Of a stretch of DNA of 5,840 bases, positions 1 through 5,840 are shown one piece after another. Positions within the stretch are counted from its first letter, which is position 1. The number at the start of each line of letters is the position of its first letter. Below the pieces are notes generated by a model. The model searched no databases. It saw nothing but the letters and a program-made list of their open reading frames with translations, and was not told the origin of the DNA. Source of the DNA: an uncultured bacterium (GTDB taxonomy: Bacteria; Hydrothermota; Tepidihabitantia; Tepidihabitantales; Tepidihabitantaceae); contig CAKZPX010000271.1 in assembly GCA_937139435.1 (NCBI GenBank), forward strand, positions 1 to 5,840, read 5' to 3'. A program made the position numbers and the translations under genes.

Positions 1-2
1 AA

Positions 3-902
3 ATGAGTAAGGGCTTGCTTACCGAAGACCTGCCCGGACTGGAACGGCACCCACTGGATGATTTTCTTCGTGTTGACCGAATTCCCCATATCTGGTGTCC
101 CACCTGTGGACTGGGGATAGTGTTAAACGCATTTCTTACCGCAGTAAAAGAGCTTCAGATACCCCGCGATGCTCTGGTGGTCGTGTCGGGCATTGGTTGC
201 ACCGGGAGGGTAGCAGGTTATGTCAACTTCGACTCTTTTCACACCACCCATGGTCGGGCACTGCCATTTGCTACCGGTTTAAGACTGGCAAATCCTAAAC
301 TGAAGGTGGTGGTCATTTCCGGTGATGGCGACCTGGTGGCGATTGGCGGTAATCATCTGATTCACACCGCGCGGCGCAATATGGATTTGACGGTTATCTG
401 TGTTAACAATTTTAACTACGCGATGACCGGTGGGCAGTTTGGACCTACCACACCCGAGGGGGCGAAATTGACCACCGCCCCATATGGCAGTTATGAGCCG
501 CCGTTTAATATACCGTTTCTTGTTGATTCCTGCGGTGCCACCTATGTTGCTCGCTGGACTGTGCTTCATGCTCGGCAGTTGACCGGAGGGATAAAAGAGG
601 CGCTAACACATCCCGGGTTCAGTTTTATTGAGGTAATTTCGCCCTGCCCGACGGTTTACGGAAGAAGAAATCAACTCGGTTCTGGTCTGGATATTGTTAA
701 ATACTATCAGGAGCGGTCGGTGGTAAAAAATGATATTGACACCCGCGAATGTGCGATAACCTATCAGAGCGATATTGTTGTTGGACGATTTGTGCAACGG
801 CACCAGCCAACCTACCTTGAGAAGATGAATGAGTTTCTCCGGCAGGCTGTCGGAGATAAATTTGTCCCTTATTCGGGACCGATGGATGACGATGGAGATT
901 AA
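3..902 (+). CDS. korB: 2-oxoacid (probably 2-oxoglutarate):ferredoxin oxidoreductase, beta subunit
   Basis: This is the thiamine-diphosphate subunit of a 2-oxoacid:ferredoxin oxidoreductase, a cytoplasmic enzyme that decarboxylates a 2-oxoacid to its acyl-CoA and reduces ferredoxin, or runs in reverse. Seen: W-C32-P-T-C35-G, S-G-I-G-C66-T-G-R and S-P-C215 give the four cysteines expected for the [4Fe-4S] cluster. The ThDP/Mg site is G107-D-G-D110 followed by N135-N136-x-N138 and T142-G-G-Q145. The H83-G-R-A-L-P-F-A-T-G stretch is typical of the KorB group. The length of 299 residues is normal. The ATG forms an ATGA with a TGA at 4-6, which suggests coupling to an upstream gene, probably the alpha subunit korA, just outside the window. 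The 3' end overlaps the gamma subunit gene. The family is certain. Preference for 2-oxoglutarate over pyruvate or branched-chain oxoacids is inferred from resemblance only. Confidence 0.93.
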   Translation: MSKGLLTEDLPGLERHPLDDFLRVDRIPHIWCPTCGLGIVLNAFLTAVKELQIPRDALVVVSGIGCTGRVAGYVNFDSFHTTHGRALPFATGLRLANPKLKVVVISGDGDLVAIGGNHLIHTARRNMDLTVICVNNFNYAMTGGQFGPTTPEGAKLTTAPYGSYEPPFNIPFLVDSCGATYVARWTVLHARQLTGGIKEALTHPGFSFIEVISPCPTVYGRRNQLGSGLDIVKYYQERSVVKNDIDTRECAITYQSDIVVGRFVQRHQPTYLEKMNEFLRQAVGDKFVPYSGPMDDDGD

Positions 903-1428
903 ACTTTCTGGTTTTGGCGGTCAGGGGATAATAATGATGGGGATGGTACTGGGCAGGGCAGCAACCATCTATGATAATCGGTATGCAACCCTTACCCAGA
1001 GTTTTGGTCCGGAGGCAAGAGGCGGTGCTTGCTCCGCTCAGTTGATTGTCTCCGATGAAACAATCCTTTATCCCTATCTCACTGCGCCCGACATACTGGT
1101 GGCGATGTCCCAGGAGGCTTATGAAAAGTTTGAGCCAGTGTTGAAGGATGGCGGGATTCTGATAATTGAAGAGAACCTTGTCCGCCCCCATGAACACCAT
1201 GGACGGGTGAAGGAGTACAGGATTCCTGCAACCAGGATCGCCGAAGGGGTGGGCAATCGTATGTTCGCCAATATGATCATGCTCGGGTTTATGGTGGCGG
1301 TAACCGGTGTTGTGCAAAAAGAGTCGCTGGTAAATGCGGTGCGTGATACCATACCTGCTCGCTTACTGGAAAAGAATCTAAGCGCCCTGGAAAAAGGGTA
1401 TGAGATTGGTTTGAACATGGCGAGGTAA
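892..1428 (+). CDS. korC: 2-oxoacid (probably 2-oxoglutarate):ferredoxin oxidoreductase, gamma subunit
   Basis: This is the gamma subunit, which completes the Kor enzyme together with beta (just upstream) and alpha (presumed off-window). Seen: the protein opens with M-E-I-K-L-S-G-F-G-G-Q-G-I, the standard N-terminus of this family, and carries the hallmark T-Q-S-F-G-P-E-A-R-G-G segment about 35 residues in. No cysteine cluster motif is present, as expected for gamma subunits. Start choice: the frame is open from an ATG at 829, but that would add non-family sequence and a 74-base overlap with korB. ATG at 892 gives the usual family start (178 residues) and has a weak GGA at 884-886. ATG at 886, with GGGA at 875-878, is an equally possible start that adds only Met-Thr. 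Either way the gene overlaps the end of korB by 11-17 bases, so translational coupling is likely. It ends one base before the next ATG. Confidence 0.92.
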   Translation: MEIKLSGFGGQGIIMMGMVLGRAATIYDNRYATLTQSFGPEARGGACSAQLIVSDETILYPYLTAPDILVAMSQEAYEKFEPVLKDGGILIIEENLVRPHEHHGRVKEYRIPATRIAEGVGNRMFANMIMLGFMVAVTGVVQKESLVNAVRDTIPARLLEKNLSALEKGYEIGLNMAR

Positions 1429-1429
1429 G

Positions 1430-3283
1430 ATGGAGGGGGCAACCGGTATTAAAGGGGTACTGGGTAGCGGTGAGGCATGGTTGAAAATAGCCGGTGTTAA
1501 CGAGGAACTGGTAATAAAATCGGTGACAGATTCGCCCTGTCGGGTTGCCTGTCCAGCAGGGGTTAATGTCAAGGCGTATGTTGGTTTAATTGCTGTGGGC
1601 AATTTTGAACGGGCACTGGCGGTGGTGCGGACAACAAACCCTCTGCCCGGTATCTGCGGTCGTATCTGCACCCATCCCTGCGAGGCAGAGTGCCGGCGGG
1701 GCGAGATTGACCAGCCGGTCGCCATTCGTGCCCTGAAGCGATTTATCGCTGATTACGCCTTTACCGCACCGGAGGCAAAATTGCCTCCAGCAACACCTCA
1801 GCGTGCGGAAAAGGTGGCGGTGATTGGTGCCGGTCCAGCAGGGTTGACCGCTGCCAACGACCTTATTCGGCTTGGCTACCGGGTAACAATTTTTGAGGCG
1901 CAGGATAAACCCGGTGGGATGCTGGTGTGGGGGATTCCGCCCTTTCGTCTGCCGAGGAATATCATAGAACAGGAGATAGATTCTATCCTGGGACTGGGTA
2001 TAGAAATTTTCCTTAATACCCGGGTCTCCGACCCGAAGCAGTTGCTGAAGGATGGATATCGGGCGGTCTTCTATGCACCTGGTTGTCAGAAGGGGATTAA
2101 ACTTGGGCTGCCCCGGGAGGATGAGCTGCACGGGGTTATTGACAGTCTGACATTTCTCCGCCGGGTATATAACGGTGAAATCTCCCGAGTCTCCGGCAGA
2201 GTGCTGGTCATTGGTGGTGGCGACTCAGCGATTGACTCGGCCCGGGTAGCGGTGCGTTCAGGTGCGGATGAGGTGTGGATTGTTTACCGCCGCACCCGGG
2301 AGGAGATGCCGGCAGCAGAAGAGGAGATCGGGGCAGCAGAGGAAGAGGGGGTGCGGTTAGATTATCTTACCCAGCCGGTGGCTTTTATTCACCAGGAGGG
2401 CAGGGTGGTTGGACTGCGCTGTGTGCGTAATACTCTGGGCGCGCCGGATAGTTCGGGTAGGCGCCGACCGGTGCCGATATCCGGTTCTGAGTTCGTTATC
2501 CCGGCAAACTGGGTAATCACCGCTCTGGGACAGAAACCAGAGCAGGAGGTAAAAGATTCACCAGAAGGTGTTTTTGTTGGTGGTGATGCGGCTGGTGGTC
2601 CGGCAACGGTGATTGACGCCATTGCCAGCGGTCATCTTGGTGCCCGGGCGATCCATCGTTACATTACCGGTCAGGGAGAAGAGGCGCGTCAGGGTTTAGG
2701 TGCTACAGAACTGGAACTGGGGACCACTGTTTTAACTGCGGTTCCAGTTGCGCGGGTTCAGCCCCGTGTCCTGCCGCTTACTGCCCGGCGTAGTTTTGAG
2801 GAGATTGAATCGGTTCTAACTCCATCCGAGGCGATACAGGAGGCGCAGCGCTGTCTGCGCTGTGGTCCCTGTGTTGAATGTGTTTTGTGTCATAACACCT
2901 GCCCCCGTCATCTGGTAAAGGTTTATTTTCCCCAGACCGGCGAATCGGTCTTTATTCGGGTCCCGGTACTGGATAAGGTTTTCTCCGGGAGACTGGAGAA
3001 AAAGGCAGGGGTAATTAAGGTTGCTGGTGGCGATGAGTTTAACATTGAACTTTTCCCACTGATTGTCAGGGTGGATAGTGAGTTGTGCCGGGGGTGTGGT
3101 AGTTGTGTTGATGTCTGTCCTCATTCCGCAATTTCATTAAAAGAGTGGCAGCGGGGTTTTAAGGTGGCGGTAGTGGATACCGCCCACTGTCGGGGCTGTG
3201 GTCTCTGTATTGCTGTCTGTCCCAGCGGCGCCCTGCAGGGATATGCAGGACCAGAAGAGATTTTACCGGGGAGAAAACGGTGA
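1430..3283 (+). CDS. GltD-like FAD/NAD(P)H oxidoreductase with C-terminal 2[4Fe-4S] ferredoxin module
   Basis: This 617-residue protein belongs to the glutamate-synthase small-chain (GltD/NfnB-like) family of NAD(P)H-dependent flavoproteins. Domain order: (a) N-terminal helical Fe-S domain, about 28-110, with C37, C41, C76, C80, C84 and C88 (P-C-R-V-A-C-P-A and C-G-R-I-C-x-H-P-C-E-x-x-C); (b) FAD Rossmann motif G133-A-G-P-A-G138 with acidic E156; (c) NAD(P)H Rossmann motif I-G-G-G-D-S-A at 261-267 with Y-R-R at 286-288, the arginines suggesting NADPH; (d) second FAD-binding motif G-G-D-A at about 384-387; (e) cysteine knot C475, C478, C481, C484, C487, C491; (f) two C-x2-C-x2-C-x3-C-P motifs at 553-563 and 587-597. 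There is no glutamate synthase large subunit nearby, so ammonia assimilation is unlikely. The context suggests it passes electrons between NAD(P)H and the Kor/Hdr system. The ATG follows GAGG at 1422-1425. The TGA stop overlaps the next GTG. Confidence 0.9.
   Translation: MEGATGIKGVLGSGEAWLKIAGVNEELVIKSVTDSPCRVACPAGVNVKAYVGLIAVGNFERALAVVRTTNPLPGICGRICTHPCEAECRRGEIDQPVAIRALKRFIADYAFTAPEAKLPPATPQRAEKVAVIGAGPAGLTAANDLIRLGYRVTIFEAQDKPGGMLVWGIPPFRLPRNIIEQEIDSILGLGIEIFLNTRVSDPKQLLKDGYRAVFYAPGCQKGIKLGLPREDELHGVIDSLTFLRRVYNGEISRVSGRVLVIGGGDSAIDSARVAVRSGADEVWIVYRRTREEMPAAEEEIGAAEEEGVRLDYLTQPVAFIHQEGRVVGLRCVRNTLGAPDSSGRRRPVPISGSEFVIPANWVITALGQKPEQEVKDSPEGVFVGGDAAGGPATVIDAIASGHLGARAIHRYITGQGEEARQGLGATELELGTTVLTAVPVARVQPRVLPLTARRSFEEIESVLTPSEAIQEAQRCLRCGPCVECVLCHNTCPRHLVKVYFPQTGESVFIRVPVLDKVFSGRLEKKAGVIKVAGGDEFNIELFPLIVRVDSELCRGCGSCVDVCPHSAISLKEWQRGFKVAVVDTAHCRGCGLCIAVCPSGALQGYAGPEEILPGRKR
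3268..3273 (+). promoter_or_regulatory. Ribosome binding site supporting a GTG start
   Basis: GGGGAG lies 6 bases before the GTG at 3280. It decides the start of the downstream fusion gene: no other Met codon occurs in that frame until about residue 236, and the N-terminal MvhD-like domain needs this start. The site lies inside the upstream coding sequence, in keeping with coupled translation across the GTGA overlap. Confidence 0.65.
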
Positions 3284-4806
3284 AAAAGGGAGCACATTCA
3301 ATTAACAGTCTCGCCTTTATCTGCCGGCGCTTGGAAGGTGTTATCGCTCCGGACCTGTTGATTAAGTATGGTTTTGGTTACCGACCGGTTAACTGTATAG
3401 GGCAGGTTAGCGCCGGTTTAATTTTCAACGCGTTTGAATACGGTGCCGAGTCTGTGCTGCTTTTCGGTTGTCCGGACTCCGAATGCCGGCATCAGCGTGG
3501 TCCTGAGGTCGCCCGCAGAGAGGTGGCGATCAGTCAGAACCTGTTAACCTGTCTTGGTTATCCGGCAGAGGTGGTTGGTTTTATCGCTAAAAATGACCTG
3601 ACAGAAATAGAGGAGGGGTTGAAGAAGTTCCGCAGGGAAAAGGTTAAAAAGGCGGAACACGAGCCGGCACCGGTAAAGGAACCGATAGAATTTTCCTCGG
3701 GCCGATTTGTCTGTCTTGGTTGTGGACGATGTAGTGGTGTGTGTCCGGTAAGCAGAACCGGTCTGGGGTTCTCTCCTCGCCGGTTGATTCAGGAGGCGAT
3801 CGAGCAGAAAAAAGCGGTGTCAACAAGGGCGGTATACGCCTGTCTGAGTTGTGACCTGTGCAGTGCAGTGTGTCCTTCCGAAAGACCAATTTCCGAGCAG
3901 ATTCTTCGGTTGCGGACGGAGTTTTTCCGGAGTGAGGAACGACCGGTTCTGGCACACGGTGGTATAGTCCAGACAATTGCCCGGATGATGAGCAGAGGTA
4001 AGTTACGTCAGAATCGTTCTGGCTGGCTGGAATCAGGGTTGCGGGTAGTTGAGCAGGGTGATACAGCACTCTGGACCGGTTGTGCGCCTTATTTCCAGGT
4101 GCTTTTTCAGGACCTCGGGGTTAAACCTTTAACGACAGTGCGCAATACGGTGCGGATTTTAAATCATCTGGGAATTGAGCCGGTTATTCTTCCTGATGAG
4201 CGGTGTTGTGGACATGACCTGATCTGGCAGGGCGATATCGCGACCGCTGGTAGCCTGGCCCGGTATAATATCGCCAGTTTACAATCAGCCGGTGTGAAAC
4301 GGGTAATTTTTACCTGTCCGGAATGCTTGAGGACGTTTAAACTTGATTATCCATTGCTGGTCGGAGCAACCGGTTTAGAACTTTTTCATATAAGTGAGTT
4401 TCTTGTGATAAACGGTTTTAAACCTGATGCGGCTGAGAACGGTAAAATTGTTGTTACCTATCAGGACCCCTGCCGGCTGGGCAGACAGCTGAGAGTTTTT
4501 TCTCCGCCCCGTGAGGCTATTCGTTCCCTGAAAAATGTTGAACTGCGCGAGATGGCGCACAATGAGGAAAATGCCCTGTGCTGTGGTGGAAAGTCCTGGT
4601 TGGAATGCGGGGCAGCGGTAAAGATGCTCCAGGAGCGCCGGCTGGGTGAGGCACAGGCGGTAGGTGCCGATGTGATAGTTACCGCCTGCAGTAAATGCGA
4701 GATTCACCTGCGCTGTGCCCAGAAAAATACCGCTCTCGGCGCCGGGATAAAGGTTATGAATATTGTTGATTTACTATGGGAGAAAAGTAAGATAGGAAAT
4801 AAATGA
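3280..4806 (+). CDS. MvhD-HdrC-HdrB fusion: heterodisulfide reductase-like iron-sulfur protein
   Basis: A 508-residue fusion of three Hdr-system parts. (a) Residues about 8-105 resemble MvhD, the small [2Fe-2S] subunit linking HdrA to its electron donor: F-I-C15, N-C39-I-G-Q, F-G-C64-P-D-S-E-C69-R-H. (b) A charged, proline-containing linker covers about 106-138. (c) An HdrC-like domain carries two [4Fe-4S] motifs, C145/C148/C151/C155 and C188/C191/C194/C198. (d) An HdrB/HdrD-like region has two complete CCG motifs: C268-x40-C309-C310-x35-C346-x2-C349 and C398-x35-C434-C435-x34-C470-x2-C473. In methanogen HdrB such motifs hold the noncubane [4Fe-4S] clusters that split a disulfide, so the catalytic ligands look intact. 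No membrane segment is visible, so it is probably cytoplasmic. The start is a GTG overlapping the previous stop, and the TGA stop overlaps the hdrA ATG. The domains are clear. The substrate (CoM-S-S-CoB-like or another disulfide) cannot be told from sequence. Confidence 0.88.
   Translation: MKKGAHSINSLAFICRRLEGVIAPDLLIKYGFGYRPVNCIGQVSAGLIFNAFEYGAESVLLFGCPDSECRHQRGPEVARREVAISQNLLTCLGYPAEVVGFIAKNDLTEIEEGLKKFRREKVKKAEHEPAPVKEPIEFSSGRFVCLGCGRCSGVCPVSRTGLGFSPRRLIQEAIEQKKAVSTRAVYACLSCDLCSAVCPSERPISEQILRLRTEFFRSEERPVLAHGGIVQTIARMMSRGKLRQNRSGWLESGLRVVEQGDTALWTGCAPYFQVLFQDLGVKPLTTVRNTVRILNHLGIEPVILPDERCCGHDLIWQGDIATAGSLARYNIASLQSAGVKRVIFTCPECLRTFKLDYPLLVGATGLELFHISEFLVINGFKPDAAENGKIVVTYQDPCRLGRQLRVFSPPREAIRSLKNVELREMAHNEENALCCGGKSWLECGAAVKMLQERRLGEAQAVGADVIVTACSKCEIHLRCAQKNTALGAGIKVMNIVDLLWEKSKIGNK
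4794..4797 (+). promoter_or_regulatory. Ribosome binding site of hdrA
   Basis: AGGA lies 5 bases before the ATG at 4803, within the end of the upstream gene. It favours 4803 over the in-frame ATG at 4830, which has no well-spaced Shine-Dalgarno sequence, although conserved HdrA sequence only begins around residue 17. Confidence 0.55.
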
Positions 4807-5840
4807 GTCACGAAACAGTAACCACAGGTATGACGAGCACCACCGAGACCCGGGTGGGTGTGTTTGTTTGCCGGTGCGGAACCAACATCGCCGCCACTGT
4901 GGATGTGGAAAGTGTCGCTGATTATGCCCGCACTTTGCCCGGTGTGGTGTATGCCGGTGTGAATCTCTATGTTTGTTCGGAACCAGGACAGAAGGAAATT
5001 CAGAAGGCAATCGCCGAGCATAACCTCAACCGGGTGGTGGTTGCTGCCTGTTCGCCCCGGATGCATGAACCCACCTTTCGTGCCTGTCTGGCGCAGGTGG
5101 GTTTTAACCCTTTTCTTCTGGAGATCGCCAATATCCGGGAAGGGTGTTCCTGGGTGCACAGTCAGGAACCGGAACGGGCAACAAAAAAGGCGAAAGACCT
5201 GGTCCGGATCGCAGTGGCAAAATCCCGCTGGCTCAAACCGCTGACCGAGCGCCGTTTTCCGGTAAGGGATGCGGTGCTGGTGATTGGCGGTGGTATTGCC
5301 GGGATTCAGGCAAGCCTTGATCTGGCGGATGCCGGGCATCAGGTTTATCTGGTGGAGCGACAGCCGTCTCTGGGCGGGTTGATGGCGCAGTTAAATAAGA
5401 CCTACCCGACGATGGACTGTGCGATATGAATACTTGCGCCCAAGATGGCGGATGTCGGTCGGCATCCGAAAATCAAACTCCTGACCCTGACCGAGGTCAA
5501 GGATATTGCCGGGCATGTCGGTGATTTTAAAGTAACACTCCGGCAGAAGGCACGTTTTGTTGACGAACAGCAGTGCACCGCCTGCGGTGACTGCGCCCGG
5601 GTGTGTCCCCAGCTGGTGCCGGACGAGTTTAATCTCGGGCTTTCGCGGCGTCATGCGATATATCAGCTATTTCCCCAGGCGATCCCTGCTGCCTACGTGT
5701 TGAATCCGCAGGACTGTCTGGGGTTGAATCCGATTGCCTGTGGTAAGTGTGCCCAGGCTTGCGAGAAGAAATGCATTGACCTGAACGCCCGGGACCAGGA
5801 GTTCACGGTTGATGTAGGGGCAATTATCGTTGCCACCGGT
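4803..5840 (+). CDS. hdrA: HdrA-type FAD iron-sulfur protein with in-frame selenocysteine TGA (partial, runs off the window)
   Basis: HdrA is the flavin-bearing subunit of cytoplasmic heterodisulfide reductase complexes, where it splits or merges electron pairs between ferredoxin and the disulfide site. Seen: N-terminal domain with F-V-C23-R-C25-G-T-N-I, C-S-E-P-G-Q at 58-63 and A-A-C-S-P-R-M-H-E-P-T at 81-91; FAD Rossmann motif I-G-G-G-I-A-G (161-167) with E185; G-G-L-M-A-Q-L-N-K-T-Y-P (191-202). Next comes D205-C206-A-I-TGA-I-L-A-P-K-M, where family members read D-C-x-x-C-I-L-x-P-K-M. After the TGA the frame stays open for 137 codons with an inserted ferredoxin: C258/C261/C264/C268, V-P-D-E-F-N, then C305, C313/C316/C320/C324. 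A stop-respecting call would end at 5429 with a useless 208-residue fragment. I read residue 209 as selenocysteine. HdrA selenoproteins are known, for example in Methanocaldococcus jannaschii. The ATGA overlap couples it to the upstream fusion. The C-terminal half is outside the window. Confidence 0.88.
5427..5429 (+). other. Selenocysteine codon (UGA recoding site) in hdrA
   Basis: This TGA is in frame with HdrA sequence on both sides and replaces the second Cys of a conserved C-x-x-C pair, giving C206-x-x-U209. Cys/Sec exchange at a conserved Cys, a downstream hairpin, and precedent for Sec in HdrA all point to recoding. Global TGA reassignment is unlikely because the genes ending at 3283 and 4806 use TGA as a stop at overlapping junctions. 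A sequencing error changing TGC or TGT to TGA, or a fresh nonsense mutation, remains possible but would not explain the hairpin. Confidence 0.85.
5444..5474 (+). promoter_or_regulatory. Candidate bacterial SECIS element
   Basis: The core is an 8-bp stem pairing 5449-5456 (CGGATGTC) with 5461-5468 (GGCATCCG), one pair being U-G, closed by a GGUC tetraloop at 5457-5460. Below it, after a GG/AAA internal loop, GAT (5444-5446) can pair with ATC (5472-5474). Twenty-seven bases separate the TGA from the loop. Bacterial SECIS hairpins bind SelB, lie just after the UGA inside the coding region, and usually have a small loop with G in its first two positions. The GGUC loop is the same as in E. coli fdhF. 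Caution: the stem encodes A-D-V-G-R-H-P, and G-R-H-P is itself conserved in HdrA, so part of the match may come from protein constraint. Confidence 0.75.

Noticed and set aside
829..891. Long N-terminal extension of korC from the ATG at 829
   Set aside because: It would add about 20 residues of non-family sequence encoded inside korB with a 74-base overlap. The family N-terminus fits the start at 892 (or 886).
697..1317. Long minus-strand open frame of 206 codons
   Set aside because: It lies antisense to korB and korC, which carry convincing family motifs. Its own translation is low-information, rich in His and Pro, and matches nothing I recognise.
1430..3283. Glutamate synthase small subunit (gltD) proper
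   Set aside because: The flavoprotein core fits, but there is no large subunit next to it, the protein is longer than GltD, and its extra C-terminal ferredoxin module and Kor/Hdr neighbours point to a different electron-transfer role.
3281..4806. Genome-wide reassignment of TGA to Trp or Gly
   Set aside because: TGA at 3281-3283 and at 4804-4806 ends genes exactly at overlaps with the next start codon, and conserved Trp and Gly positions use ordinary codons. The hdrA position calls for Cys/Sec, not Trp or Gly.
5427..5429. TGA as a true stop, making hdrA a pseudogene or a short 208-residue protein
   Set aside because: The same frame remains intact and family-like for 137 codons, the stop falls exactly on a conserved Cys position, and a SECIS-like hairpin follows. 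A decaying gene would not be expected to show this combination.
5391..5654. Minus-strand open frame across the region after the TGA, which might suggest a convergent gene following a truncated hdrA
   Set aside because: Its translation has no recognisable motif. The plus strand in the hdrA frame reads clear HdrA sequence with Fe-S motifs over the same bases, so the minus frame is a shadow.

Overview
The window is coding on the + strand almost from end to end. It looks like the middle of one tightly packed operon for anaerobic redox metabolism. Five genes follow each other with a 1-base gap or with overlaps: (1) the beta subunit of a 2-oxoacid (probably 2-oxoglutarate):ferredoxin oxidoreductase (korB-like, 3-902); (2) its gamma subunit (korC-like, about 892-1428); (3) a GltD-like FAD/NAD(P)H oxidoreductase with an extra C-terminal iron-sulfur module (1430-3283); (4) a three-part fusion of an MvhD-like domain, an HdrC-like ferredoxin domain and an HdrB-like double CCG domain (3280-4806); (5) the first half of an HdrA-type flavoprotein (4803 to beyond the window end). 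I see no promoter, terminator, RNA gene, mobile element, repeat array or CRISPR, and no gene-free stretch longer than a few bases. Open frames on the minus strand and in other frames are shadows of these genes.

The most notable point is in gene 5. A plain ORF call stops at a TGA at 5427-5429, but the same frame stays open for 137 more codons to the window edge and continues as textbook HdrA sequence. The TGA sits where HdrA proteins have the second cysteine of the D-C-x-x-C-I-L-x-P-K-M motif, giving C206-x-x-U209. A perfect 8-bp hairpin (5449-5468) with a GGUC tetraloop starts 19 nt after the TGA, and its loop begins 27 nt after it. That fits a bacterial-type SECIS element. I therefore annotate gene 5 as one selenocysteine-containing HdrA, not as a truncated gene or pseudogene. 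Two neighbouring genes end in TGA in the usual way, so TGA is not globally reassigned here.

The host is probably an anaerobic bacterium of moderate to fairly high GC. Reasons: Shine-Dalgarno-like sites, a GTG start, heavy use of Fe-S proteins, and a SECIS candidate inside the coding region just after the UGA (bacterial placement; archaeal SECIS elements normally lie in untranslated regions). I cannot name the lineage.

As a working model (inference), the Kor enzyme oxidises a 2-oxoacid and reduces ferredoxin. The GltD-like subunit connects to NAD(P)H. The MvhD-HdrC-HdrB fusion and Sec-HdrA form a heterodisulfide-reductase-like, possibly electron-bifurcating or confurcating module that ties ferredoxin, NAD(P)H and a thiol/disulfide couple together. 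The upstream korA subunit, the rest of HdrA, and any hydrogenase or further partner would lie outside the window.
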